DNA from: Hoplostethus atlanticus
Taxonomy: Eukaryota; Chordata; Actinopteri; Trachichthyiformes; Trachichthyidae
Assembly (NCBI GenBank): GCA_034670405.1
Contig: JAXDDX010000165.1
Coordinates: 714,001 to 778,000 of the forward strand
Length of the DNA: 64,000 nt
Reading direction: 5' to 3'
This document shows positions 26,450-38,199 of this stretch, one piece after another. The notes beneath the pieces were generated by a model. It was not told where the DNA came from, ran no database searches, and saw nothing but the letters and a program-made list of their open reading frames with translations. Numbering within the stretch: the first letter of the stretch is position 1; each line of letters opens with the position of its first letter. The position numbers were made by a program, and so were the translations under genes.

Positions 26450-26995
26450 ATGTGCCTGTGTGCGCGCTGCAGTGCTGTGATCGTACTGACCTAGAAAAGC
26501 ACTGATACACAGAGCTGAGACTCTCGGCACGTCGACAGAAGGAGGGGGAATCCAAACACCAGCGCCGGGCTTCACTGAGCCAAGCATCAGTCTCACTCTG
26601 TCAGCAGCACCGTCCCTCCTGCTAACCGAAGTGGTGCTGTGGAACGTCGCCGCTCCAGTACGAGGATAGCCATCAATCAAAAGTTCACCGTATCCCCTCC
26701 GAGAAACAGTCCTTGAATAATTCGGGGACTGCATCACGCATCACGCTCGGCTGATGAGTTTTGAATCAAAGGCGCTACCCCTTCCCTCGGCAGCAAGTCA
26801 AGCGTAATCAGGCATTGCAATCTTTCAGTTCACATTGTTTCAAGCTGTAACAACATTACGGGCTCCGTTTTCGTGACAGCTAGCGCATGGTGGTTATAGC
26901 GGGGCTGAAAACGTCACGTCACCGGCGCACCCCGTGAACTTGTCTGTGCCCAAGTGGGAGGCAGAGGCGCGGTAGGGGGTCAGGGATTACGAGGA
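26450..26995. promoter_or_regulatory. CpG-rich block, candidate promoter or enhancer
   Basis: CpG dinucleotides are far denser here than in the surrounding tens of kilobases (roughly forty in about 540 bp by eye). The block includes a doubled CRE-like motif, ACGTCACGTCACC, at 26,911-26,923. A 100-codon minus-strand frame (26,737-26,435) covers half of it but has no recognised domain. This could be a promoter with a non-coding first exon, an enhancer, or unmethylated GC-rich DNA. No transcription evidence is available from sequence alone. Confidence 0.4.
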
Positions 26996-29900
26996 TTTTG
27001 CAGGATCTATGCTACTTTTGTGGCTTTACCAAGTGATGCCTGCAGGAACAAATCCTATTCAAAACCCTTTTTTATGGATGATATGATGATATGATATAAA
27101 TATAAGTGTCTTCATAAAAGGCTTACTGATTGGTTAACTAGGCTGGATGAAATATTTTGGCTGGAAAGCTTCCTGTGGTTCGCCACCAACTTCTGTTTGG
27201 CTCTTCACTTAATATCAGACTTGGACTCACACACTGCAGTCTTGAACTTGAACTGGGACTCAATCACCTCGGTGGCTGACGCGAAAGGCTTTCTTTCAGG
27301 GTAAAAGCCCTGAGTGGTTTGAGATTAACAGGTTTTTGGGACCCAAAACTCTGTCCAAAGTTATTGACATTTGGCAACTTTGTGGTGCAATATCCCATAC
27401 AGCGAGTGAGTGAAATCCATTGCTTTTGGGTAATTCTTAGTGTAGTGCCTTTGATGGTTTTCAAAGAGAAACCTATGAATTTAGTGTGTAACACTGTGGG
27501 GGCAAAGTGGACAGTTTGCTTCTGGATAAACACATAGGTTTTTTTCTGTGCCATCATCTTGGTTGTGTTCTACACAGTGGGGACAGGAAGGCCCCAAGCC
27601 GGGGTCACACCCAGAGTCAAATCCAGGATTCCCCGCACTCTGGGTATCCGAGAACCGCTTGGATTTACACTTGACTTGGCTGTTAGCTTCATGGTACAAT
27701 GCCTGCAAGCTACAGCTGAACTCTTAATTGTTTCCAAATGCGAAATGTCTGTTGTTCTTCGCTAGAGTCAATATAATATTGGGTCATTGTAAACAAAATG
27801 CCTCCAGCCTGCCAGCTAGTTAGTCAGTTAGTTAGTGAAGTACGGTCAGTTTCATCCTCCCATTCAGCTCCGTTTGTTTGGTCCGCTGCACATTAAATGT
27901 GCAAAAACCTATTTCCCTCCACATGAAACGTCGATATTATTTTCAACTTGAGATATTGTTTCCCTTAAATGTGTGAAAATGTGTTTAAAATGAATTGAAA
28001 ATTGAATTTGTACCTATATAAATTTCTCTAATGCATAGTAGACTCAGTCCCAGCCGTGGATTAAGTGTCACGCAGGCAACGATCTCTGTTACTACAACTG
28101 TGATGCAGCATGGAAAAATATTTCTAACAGAGTGAAATAATTAGCTTGTTAAAATAAGTTATGGTTAAAGTTAAGTTTCCATGTGGCTTCATTTAGACCT
28201 ATTCACATCACAGTGCAGCAGACCCCCAGGAAACGATGCCCCTCATACACCCCATACTATGGTTCTGTAACCATTTAGCCTCTGTGCTAAAATCCTAACA
28301 ACTGAATCACCTCAGACATCGGCTACGCTTATTTTAGCCTACAGCAATATAGGCCTACATGGAGACTTAGGCTATGAAAATGTACCTTAAAACACAACCA
28401 CTGATGATGTAACGTGCTGGTGAGGGTGCACTGCCTGGGAGTGGGAACGTTGCTATTTACACTGTTACAATCTTTGTATTTTAACACGCACTGTGAAAAT
28501 ACAACATAATACAAATTTGCTCGTACTTCAAAACACAACTCAACGTCAACGCTCAAGAAGCCCTCAACGTGAAACACAATTATTTTAAGGAAATGGCTGA
28601 AAGAGTCACCATTATAACTAATAAACTAGCTTTTAATGTGAAATTGTATATCTTTTTTAAATTTCTTGAAATGTGTTATTCATACTTGAAGTCAGACTCA
28701 GTCATTTCATATTGATGAGCTAAAGGAGAAGGCTTAACACTTTTATAGCTCTTTACCAGATAACAGTTGGTATTTTAAGCATTATGATCGCGGCTTGTCA
28801 CTTGCAGAAGGATCCCGGTAAAGAGACAAGGGAGGTGAGGCAGCGAGGGAGCACATCTGTGATGTATCATGGCAACTGAGGCAGATGGAGGACAGGCGTG
28901 TCAAAAGAAAGGCCATTCGCCGCTCCACAATAGATTGGTCGCACACAAACACGCACACACACACAAAATAGTAACTTGAGCACACATTATCCTATGACAT
29001 CAATCAGGCAAGAAGCATTGTATTCGCCATGAAAAGATCCTTAACTCCACAAGACGAGTCAAATTAATTACAACCCGAGCGTCGCGCTGTGCAAAACAAA
29101 AAGAAACGTGTGGCTAGCTTGCCGTGCAGCCTGCTAACACATTGTGCTTTGACTGATAAAGACCCGACTTCCAGTTCAGTACAGGTAATCTGCAAAGCGC
29201 TGGGCTCAGGTGGATATTGTGTATGGAGGAGCATCTCACTGACTAGTCCGTTCAAATCGAGTGCTTCATGTTTGGACCTGAAAAGAGTCTCTCAAGAAAT
29301 ACCTTTATATACTTGAGAATCGTATTGAAAACTGCACCATAATGCATCCGTCTATACTCCAGATACAACAATCAATTCAACCATGTTTTGATTTCTTAAG
29401 TCCTTTCGGGCCTTTGAGCGTTTTCCCCTCTTATTCTGAGATGAAACTGTTGGCTAAATTTCAGCTCTGTCCAACCAATTAGCTTCTTCCCTTTCCAAGA
29501 GGGGATGAAAGATGGCATTCTGGCTATGTTTGGTTAGCGGCACAACGAGTGTGTTGATTTATTGCCTCGCCCTACTCAATTATATATCCTTTAACCAAAC
29601 ACAAGCTGAGAAAATAACCCCAACTCGGCACAGGCAACTAAAAACTTGAAGGCATTTGATATGTCTGATAAAACTAGACATCATAACATTTCTCTGTCTC
29701 TCTCTCTCTCTTTCTCTCTCTCCACACACTCTCACATGTGTAATGTTAAAGTGCGCTGTGCTGCATTGTGCATAAGAATCCTTTACTGCAAGGCATGAAT
29801 CGCTCACCATTTTTTCCAGAAAAAAACCTCATTATGATTTTAATTAAGTTGGCCGTTTAATAAAAACGGGCATGTGTGATTTATGCACTTTGAGAGAGGT

Positions 29901-30454
29901 GATGACAGTAATTAAAGCCACGGTCCTTTTCCTCCTTTGGTGTTAAAGACATTTTTCCATTATACTGCTAAAGCATTGACTGTTAATGAAGGTTACCCTG
30001 TAGCTGTTTTGTCAGCGGCAGGAGGATTTGTTTTGTGGATTTTTTTCCCCTTACCACTGTACGTGTGGATCAATGACACGGGGGCAAAAACATGAGCAAT
30101 CCTGTCTTTTAGTTCAAAGGTGCTGTGTCTTAACATCAATAAATCATTACTGCATTAATTGTGAGACAGCGTAATTATCATAAAAAAAACTAGATCGTCA
30201 CGAAGAGGACTGGCAGCCCCTACTGGCCTCCGGCTAAAGCTTTCCTCGCAATGGCAAATGATGGAACGAGAGAAAGGTCGATGGAAAAAATCACTTCCAA
30301 CGTGTTTATCCTCTTCAGTAAAGCCAAAGACCCCAGAGAGCGGGAGGGACGACGAGCAGCAACATACTCATACTCAAGTAACCGGGAGCAACTTTGGTTC
30401 ATGGAAAATACGGTCTTAATGTTGAGAAATGCTGAAATCTTGCCAAGTGTGTGA

Positions 30455-30455
<1 letters not shown>

Positions 30456-30480
<25 letters not shown>
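30456..30480. repeat. (GT)n microsatellite
   Basis: GT run of about 12 units. Confidence 0.9.
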
Positions 30481-30487
<7 letters not shown>

Positions 30488-30611
30488 CACATAACAGGGG
30501 ACGAGGATCTGTAGTGACACCAGGAGGGACCATGCAATTACCCGAGCAGCTCCTCCTTATCACCCCAGCCTGCCGCATCTCAGCCCTGGACGATTTATGG
30601 CCGGCCAACCC

Positions 30612-30630
30612 CGGGCAGCAGGGGGCACTT
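30612..30630 (+). promoter_or_regulatory. CTCF-like motif
   Basis: CGGGCAGCAGGGGGCACTT fits the CTCF core (CCASYAGRKGGCRSY), apart from G at the first core base. It lies in a GC-rich unique block within an otherwise gene-free region. Confidence 0.45.
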
Positions 30631-32160
30631 GGAGGTAAAGTGTCAGCGCTGGCTAACAGCTGCACCCATATTTATCCAGCAGCAGCGATTTATGGGGAGG
30701 GGGGGACGGGGGGGTTTGGGGGGGGTTGTCACCAGATGTGATCCCAGGGGAGGTGGCCTCAGCTAAGGGCAGACAGCGACGGGACAGCGTGGGGGAGGAT
30801 GAGGGGGGTTAAGAGATGGCACAGCGGTCAGGGTACTTCATGAGAGGGGACAAGGAGAGGACCATTCCAATGCACAGCATGCCAGTAATGAGTCACGTCG
30901 ATGGTCTGGAAGGTGGAAGGTGGGTGATATGCAAGCATGGTCCCACACTCTCTGTCTATCTGTCTGTCTATCTGTCTGTCTGTCTCCGTCGCTCACACAA
31001 GCAGACACACTCAGATATGGTCATCGCCGGCCCGGTGTGTAACTCCAATCTGTCCTCTCAGCAGCAGCAGATGATACTGTAGTATGACCACTGAGCATAG
31101 CACTGAGGCCATCTCACTCCGGGGTCCGAGAGAGAGAGAGAGAACGAGAAGAGAGAGAGAGAAGCAGGAGTAAAAGAATTTTCAATTTGCGATTGAATCC
31201 ATGCAACCGAAAGAGAAATGATCACAAGCAAAGGAAAGGTGGATCAGAGGTGGATTAATGACAAGCATAGCCGCTGAGTGAGGGGTTAAGTAAAAAAAAA
31301 AAAAGATGGATGAAAGTGAGGGAGCGAGAAAAAGACCAAAGAGCAAGAGAAAGTCAAACCAACAAGAAAGCACAAAATGCATCGAAAAGAGGCGGGAGGG
31401 AAAAATCCATACGAGAAAGAGCGAGCGAGAGATGGAATGTGAGTTCGCTCTACTGCAATAAGCCTCCAGCGGTGAGGGTGAGAGGCAGAGAGGCCCGTAT
31501 TCCTGACTGAGACTTATCTCATCTTCAGTCTGGAATAAAAACCCATTTTCCAACCCTGAGACAATACAGCAGAAGGTTACCGAACCCCGCATCCGTGACA
31601 CCCCTATTTAGAGAGAGGCTTCGGCCCAACATAAAAATGCATAACACCATCACCGCTCCGAGAAGCGGTGTGTGACACCAGGTGACGAGCAAGGCTGTGT
31701 GTGTGTGTGTTTTTATATGATTTTTATGATAATGCAACAGAAGTGTCCTATACTTCAGTGTGCGGTTGAGCATTAGAGGGATAACGTCTCGTGTCTGCTG
31801 TCATGCTGGTGAGCACTTTTACCGCTGGATTTAAATGGGTTTATTTAATTGTATTGTTTGTGTTATGGCTCACTGAAAGAAACCATGAAGAACAGTATGT
31901 GTGTGTGTGTGTACATGCGTGCCTTTTCCCCCGCTCGTGTTTGTGCTCAGATACCCGTGGCGTGCATATTTGTCTGTTTTCCCTGAGCTTGTTCCTCACG
32001 CGTTGGCATGAAAGTGACGAATGGCCTCTCATCAGCACTAAGTGGATTGGGATGTGTGATGGGCATATCAGACACCCTCAGGAAAAAGCGACATGCGAAT
32101 CATATAATGTGATTCTCCTGTGGCGGAGTGGGTGACAAGTGTTTCCTGTCTGTCCACCCA

Positions 32161-32206
32161 CCATCCCTCCATCCCTCCATCCCTCCATCCATCCATCCAT
32201 CCCTCC
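32161..32206. repeat. (CATC)n/(CCTCCAT)n repeat
   Basis: Tandem CATCCCTC and CATC units. Their translation gives W/M/D/G-rich minus-strand frames of no biological meaning. Confidence 0.9.
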
Positions 32207-32527
32207 GACAGCCTGCCACCATAAGCTTCCCCCCGAGGACACGTTGAACCGGAGACGATAAGAGAACGGCAGACGAGAGCAAGACGGGGAGGGGAACGGG
32301 GAAGAGCGAGAAGATGCCTCTGTGCATCGCTCGCGGCCGGGGAGATGCCCACAAGTCTTCAAGCTTCTTGTCTCGTTCGCTCACGGAGACAGCGAGAGAA
32401 ATGCCTGCGATGACAGAACAATAGACTCCGGCAAATAGGGATGCGCAAACAGAGGGGTGGCTTAGGCTAACATTAGCCCAGAGCTAGAGATTGCATGATT
32501 GAACTTTTAGTCTGTCATCACACGCTG

Positions 32528-32530
<3 letters not shown>

Positions 32531-32570
<40 letters not shown>
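32531..32570. repeat. (CA)n microsatellite
   Basis: Perfect CA run of 20 units. Confidence 0.95.
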
Positions 32571-32571
<1 letters not shown>

Positions 32572-33263
32572 TAACCAAAAAGAGATGTGAACAAGAAGTA
32601 GCACACCACCATGTAAAAAACAGGCCTTGGCTGTGCTAATTGGGTCAATTAATTTAGAGCATTTTAGAGCAGTTGGTGCAGTTCACATAGCATCAACGGT
32701 AGTGTCAAGCTGTAGTGTTAAGTCTGTAGAAAAGTTGGCTCAGATCTGGGACCAGCTTAGGCTCCTGCACAGCCTAACCTTACCCATCCGAGGGAGACAT
32801 GTTAAAACTGGCACACGACCAGCCGCCATCCGTTTCAAGGGGAAAGGCTTCTCTAGGCTCTTTCGTTTTCAATGAAATAGCTGCACTGACTCAGAGTCTG
32901 GCATTCACAGACTCTTTAATTGCTTGAAACACTATAAAGCGGGGGAAAAAGGAGCTGTTTGTCTGGAAAGTACAGCTTATCTAATCTCTCTTGAACCATT
33001 TCGCTTGGAAATACTGCTCGGGGGGGAAGGCTGAGACAATTAGCACCTTTTGTAAAATATTGAGATAGATTCTTGGGCAAAAAGGCGTTTGGGGATGGGA
33101 TCATTTGAGGGTTTTGAGTTGGAACGTGACACTGCGCTGTTGAAGATGTTTCGATTTTTCCACATCAGTTTAAGAATTAGATTACACTGGGGGCATCCTT
33201 TAAATTACTACAAATTATGCTCCACTCATAATATCCTCTATAAGTACGCCACATGCATGTATA

Positions 33264-33264
<1 letters not shown>

Positions 33265-33301
<37 letters not shown>
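33265..33301. repeat. (CA)n microsatellite
   Basis: Perfect CA run of about 18 units. Confidence 0.95.
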
Positions 33302-33303
<2 letters not shown>

Positions 33304-34184
33304 AACCTCTGAGCATGATGCATGGCTTTCACTTTACTTTCCCTTTACAGATATCCAGCCCTAGTGGCTTCTCCTTGGCGTCCCCTCTTAGTCTTACCAC
33401 GTGCCATTAATCCACCTTCTATCAATTAGCTCCCATCCAAGCCAGAACAGCTACAATTAATGCCAGTGCTAACCGGCGAATAGCCTACTGAGGGGTATGT
33501 CACTGTAACAAAGCTAGCTTTAATCCCTCATAATGTGGCTTGAAGCTTATGCAGCCAAATTGCCAAGATGTGACGTTTAGAGGGTGAGGAGCATGGAAGC
33601 TCTAGCACCAATTTATGGTAAAAGTGTTATTATTTATTATCATTTGGCATTCGATGCATATAAGTATTGCTTCTATTTCCACTCTTTGTTTAACTTTGAG
33701 TTGTTGTGCTTTTTTTTATTTTCAATAAATTAATTAAATCTCCAATTACATGCCTGATGCACATTTTCTCCTTTTCATTCTGCTGCTGTAACAAAGTAGC
33801 TCTGTGTCGTTTGATCTCTAAAATAATACAAAACCCAGCAATAAAATCTACTTCTACCACAGGGTCCATTTTGTAATTATTTCTGACAAAAAACACTTGA
33901 ATGCACGGCAAGTTGTATTTACAACCTCTGCACTCTGAAGTAGGAGCTTACGAAGACTACTTGAAGGCAGCACCATGAGGCAATTTCCAGTGTGAAAAAT
34001 AGCTATACGCAGCTAGTATTATTTGACAATGATGAAATGTGAGCTCTACATTTTCCTTCAGGTGTTTCAGGCGGTTATATAAAAACTGTGAGAGGGTGAT
34101 GGAGGCTTAACTCCTTTCGGGGCATTAGGGACTAAGCCCGGCAACTTGGTGTGCTTACTTGGTACAGTACATGAGTGAGCCTTT

Positions 34185-34237
34185 GTGTGAGTGTGTGCGT
34201 GTGTGCGTTGTGTGCGTGTGTGTGTGTGTGTGTGTGT
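34185..34237. repeat. (GT)n imperfect microsatellite
   Basis: GT-rich run with GC interruptions, perfect over its last 20 or so bases. Confidence 0.9.
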
Positions 34238-34678
34238 ACAGGCCCTTTATAAGACGCTGCCAGAGTGGAGTAAGGGAGGATCGATAGGGCTTTGGTCTGA
34301 AACAGGGAGACAGTACCTGGAGCTCAGCCTGCCTCCATCTTTCCTCCCATTGATCTTCATTACCTCCATAGACTGAAACTGGAAGAGCAAGGAGCCGGAC
34401 GCAGTGGCCCATACACAGATTCACACAAACACACACGAACATGGACGATACAAATAAAAAACACATGCAAAGATACACACCCGCACGCACAGTCGCACCG
34501 TCACAGTCATCTTCCAGACTTTGTTGGGGCACAAAATGTATTTAACTGAACTCAGACAAGACACACACGTCCTCTCTGGTTTTACTCAACATGCTCAACA
34601 TTACACCCAAACAAACATTTTAAGGGAATATTACATGGACAGAGCTTAGGTTACATCAGGCCAGAAACAACAATAGTT

Positions 34679-36392
34679 AAAGGAAAAATCCACCTTAAAA
34701 CCCTTTAACGCTGTTAAAAAACAACTCTTGGCGATGTATCTTGCATTTCTGGGCTCATTTTGTTGTTTGGTGGTGTATTTTCCTTATTCCCAAGGACTGG
34801 CCAAATATAGATGACATCACATCACGTCAAGATATTTACAGTGTGCAGCTGCAATGGAGTTTGATGTTAGAAAAAAAAGTCAACAATCTAAAACGTCAAC
34901 AGTAAATGTCAGGTTTTGGTGTCAGCCCCTCAAAATCAAAGAGCAAGGACTTCTTTATAGACTCACCATTTTACACTGTTCAACAATCATCATAGAGAGG
35001 AACGTCATGCACAGCTAAGCATTTAAGTTTTACAGCTAAGCACTTAAGCCTTAATAATGATATGAAGTGTTAGGACCAATCATGTTTAGTAATAAATATA
35101 TGACCAAGAATACCATGTAACCCAGAAAGTGTGATGACTGAGTGTTTAAGGGAAAATTAATGTAACAAGTGTGTGCCTAGCTGCAGGGCCTTAAGGTCAA
35201 AATGTAAGGATGATATCGTGCAGTGAAATGGTAACTTGGGGAAGTTCATGGGTGGTTGAGCTAAAAGCAGAGTCAAATGTCTAGACGGCCAGGATAATGG
35301 GGAAGTGATAGTGCTGTCAGAAGCTTTCTGCTATCCTATCTAGGGGCATTGGGTACCACCATTGCACTAGTGCACGAAATGTCGGGAGAGAGAGAAAACG
35401 GGTATAAAGAAAGTAGTAGGGAGTTGACACACCAAGGAGTTGTTCGGTGATACTCTACGGAGTCACTGGGCTTTGATTCAGCACTGAAGAGCACTGAAGA
35501 ATTATCAAGAGTCTGAGGCTCTTATTGAGTGCCTTAGAACGGATTTGGCTTCACTCTTTCCGGACCCCTTTTCTTGGTTCGTACTGAGGGCTTAGGTTAG
35601 GTGAGCAAAACCTTTATCTCTCTCTCTCCAAAATTGTTGTTGTGATTGTTGTTACTTAAGAACATTGTAACTTGATTATTTTTGCTTGAAATTGAATTGT
35701 TGATTTACTGCTGAGCTAAACTTAAATAAACGTACTTTCCTGCATTTAAAGTAATTGTTTGCAGGTGTTGTGAGCATCTCCTTGATGATGTAAAATTTAC
35801 AGTGATTGTGTAGCTAAGCCAGGTTCATAGATGAAGGCTCTGATAGGTTGTCCTGTACTTTCAAAGAAACATTCCCTTTACAGCAAAAGTACATTTGTAG
35901 TTTAAATTGTATTTCCAGTAACCACATTAATAGTGTTGCAATTAGAGGGGAGGTGTTGTTAACTGAATGCTCTATTTTTACATAGGCTAGTGAGGGTGCA
36001 GTTAAGGTGGCAGTAGGGAAGGCTTCAGGATAGAAAACAGTTAGTAGCTGAGCGAGTACCCCTCGCCTTTGAACTAAGGATTCAGAATCTTGTACTGCTA
36101 AAATGGGTAGGCAAGCAGAATATAGTCCACCTGTGTGAGGGTCATACTGGTGATTCTGTATAGATCCCCAGGCAACAACCCGAATGTTCATGCCTGTTCT
36201 TTGGGGGTTGTCAAACACATTCTGGGAAATGTAGGAAATCACTAACTAAAGTAGATGAGGCAGGTTGAGGGAAGGTGGGTACACCAAAAATGTAAATTAT
36301 AACACTTCAGCACAAAGTCCCTGCTGAAATGGATTGAACATCACAAATTAATGATCTCTAATAGCAGGTATCCCAGGGTGGATTTTTTCCTT
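34679..36392. mobile_element. MITE-like element, family A, copy 1, with a nested insertion
   Basis: The left end AAAGGAAAAATCCACC and the right end GGGTGGATTTTTTCCTT form inverted termini. Left-interior blocks (CATTTTGTTGTTTGG, CAGCTGCAATGGAGTTT) and right-interior blocks (ATTCTGGGAAATGTAGG, then AAATCACTAAC) recur in the copy at 59.4 kb. That copy is about 913 bp. This one is about 1,710 bp because of an LTR-like insertion. A 142-codon minus-strand frame at 36,242-35,814 lies in the interior and has no recognised domain. Confidence 0.7.
35068..35801 (+). mobile_element. Solo-LTR-like fossil nested in the family A MITE
   Basis: About 734 bp that starts TGTTAGG and ends TTTACA, with the architecture of a long terminal repeat. 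A TATAAA lies at 35,403 and an AATAAA at 35,725, with a GT-rich stretch after it. No gag, pol or env remnant lies on either side, so it is best read as a solo LTR from an old retrovirus-like or LTR retrotransposon insertion. The family is not assigned. I could not identify a clean target-site duplication, so the ends may be off by tens of bases. It is younger than its host MITE copy. Confidence 0.5.
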
Positions 36393-36399
36393 CAAGGTA

Positions 36400-37845
36400 C
36401 ATCTTCTAAACTAATTCAAGCCATGTCTGTGAAAGCTAATTTGAATGAGTTCACTTCAAAAGTCTATTTCAGACTAAGGCTGAGCCTTCATGAGGAAATG
36501 AAAGACCGAATTCACAGATTGTCTTGATATTGTCATCAAAAGCCATATCTTGAAGCTGCCACACTGACAGCAAATGGCAGACCAACTTTGTGGACAAAGT
36601 GACCAGTTAGTACTACAATGAAATAAGTCGGATATAAAAGCTCAATTAGTCCTTAAAATCAGGGTCTAAATGTTAATGGAACAGCTCCAGGTTGTGTCTG
36701 TTTGAGGAGAGAGTAGTAAAATTACTCAATTCAGTTCAATTATTGATTGAATAACAAATAGGCAAGATAATGCTGTATTAGGGGGAATTGGTTTAAATAC
36801 ACGTAATCCTTTAAAGTTTTTTAAACAGTTGCACAATCCCTTACAATATTCAGTCAACAAAGGCAAAGAAGTCAAACAGCTCGTGAGGATGCCAGGTCTG
36901 CCACGTGGATTAGACTTTGTTTATACATTGTTAGCTTGCCTCTCTTCACCTTGTGTCCAAGAAGCCAAGCATTTAATGCACACTAGGGAAAGTAAGTTGA
37001 AGAGGAAGAGAAAAAGAGACAGCATGGGAGGGAGAGAGGGAGTGAATGAAAGGGGGTTTATTGAATAACCAAAGCTCTTAGGTGCCATTCTCCCCTTGTG
37101 ACTTAAGTTAATTCAATTCTCCCCCTGTCCCATCAAGCCTATAGTCTGGAAGTGGATGGCATCAAAGCCTCGCTGGAAAATCCCAAATGATTGTAACTCA
37201 ATTGTTGCTAGGCCATCATTGATTGTTTGCCAGGAAAGAAGTTGGAAAAGAGACAAGGCACTTATTTTCTCAACCCCTCTCACCCCTGATAATCACTTTT
37301 GGGATAGATGTGTGTGTATGTGGGTGTTTGGGTCTGTTAGCATGAGTGCATGATCAGAGATTTCCTCTGTGCTTGCACTGAATATGCAGACAAAGAACGA
37401 GTGTAACACATCGATGTATTGAAAACATATTACAAAAATGGCAAAACAATTGCATGAAAGGAATGAGAATTCAAGGGTGGTACACATAAACACAGCAATA
37501 TATAATTAATTGGCAAACACTGACATTAATATCCTCTCACACTACATTATTACAGTACATTATTGTGTAAGTGTTTAGTAATGAATTAACAGCTGTGCTA
37601 ACTACCAGTTTAAATTAATTATTTATTAACATTGTATTGATTCATTAACTCTGCAACACAAACATCAAATTAATATAATGGCAATGAATATCGTAATATT
37701 TAGGCAAACGTGCCTAAAATACTAACAGTAGCCGCGGTTATTGTGTCAGTACTTAAACACTGCTCCTGCCTATGTTAACTAGTTAATTGAGCATTAATTA
37801 GCAAACCACAATGTCAAGTATTACATTTTTTATGTGGACTTTGGT
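36400..37845. other. Gene-free stretch
   Basis: Unique AT-rich sequence. No supported exon or recognised repeat. AT-rich DNA with many TTAATTA sites lies at 37,500-37,800. Confidence 0.5.
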
Positions 37846-37849
37846 GTAC

Positions 37850-38095
37850 CCGCTGCTGCTCTCTATCTACATGCTACCTCTTGATGAAATCACTGTCATT
37901 AATTTTATTTCTATGCTGACGACACTCAACTCTAAATACCCAGTAAACCGATGACCCCCCTCCCTTAACTTCCTGTTCCTCAATGCCAATAAAATGATGT
38001 TGGTTACTGGACCAGCTAGACACTGGTATCTGTTTGAGAACACTACACTTAATGTTGGTAATTTCCCAAAGAGTTCTGCTATCAAAAATCTTGAA
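37850..38095 (+). mobile_element. LINE fragment, L2/CR1-like reverse transcriptase
   Basis: Translation gives LSIYMLPL, then FYFYADDTQL (the YxDD catalytic box of reverse transcriptase), then NFLFLNANKMMLVTGPARH and LNVGNF, shifting frame between pieces. This order is typical of fish LINE-2-type polymerases. Only the palm-to-thumb segment remains and it is frame-broken. Confidence 0.7.
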
Positions 38096-38109
38096 AAACA
38101 ATCAGCAAA

Positions 38110-38195
38110 CACTAAATGTCATGTTTTGGTGTGAGCCCCTGAGTCTTCTTTCTAGACTCACCATTTTACACTGTTCAACAATCGTCATAGAACCC
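38110..38195 (+). mobile_element. Fragment of the family A MITE
   Basis: CATGTTTTGGTGTGAGCCCC followed by TAGACTCACCATTTTACACT and GTTCAACAATCGTCATAGA matches the interior of the 34.7-kb element almost base for base. No inverted ends are present. Confidence 0.65.
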
Positions 38196-38199
38196 GTGC

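Larger units (their letters stand above)
27000..34670. other. Gene-free stretch with microsatellites and purine-rich DNA
   Basis: No convincing exon. It holds a CT run (29,693-29,722), a GT run (30,456-30,480), G-rich DNA at about 30,695-30,815 and GA-rich low-complexity DNA at 31,125-31,430. Blocks near 29,820-30,180 and 30,530-30,690 are unique and look like non-coding regulatory sequence. The segment 27,264-27,770 has long frames on both strands but nothing recognisable. Confidence 0.5.

Noticed and set aside
26435-26737. 100-codon minus-strand frame in the CpG-rich block
   Set aside because: Long frames are expected in CpG-rich DNA; no family recognised. The block is kept only as a regulatory candidate.
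35814-36242. 142-codon minus-strand frame
   Set aside because: It sits in the interior of the family A MITE next to the LTR-like unit, has no recognised domain, and the other MITE copy lacks it.
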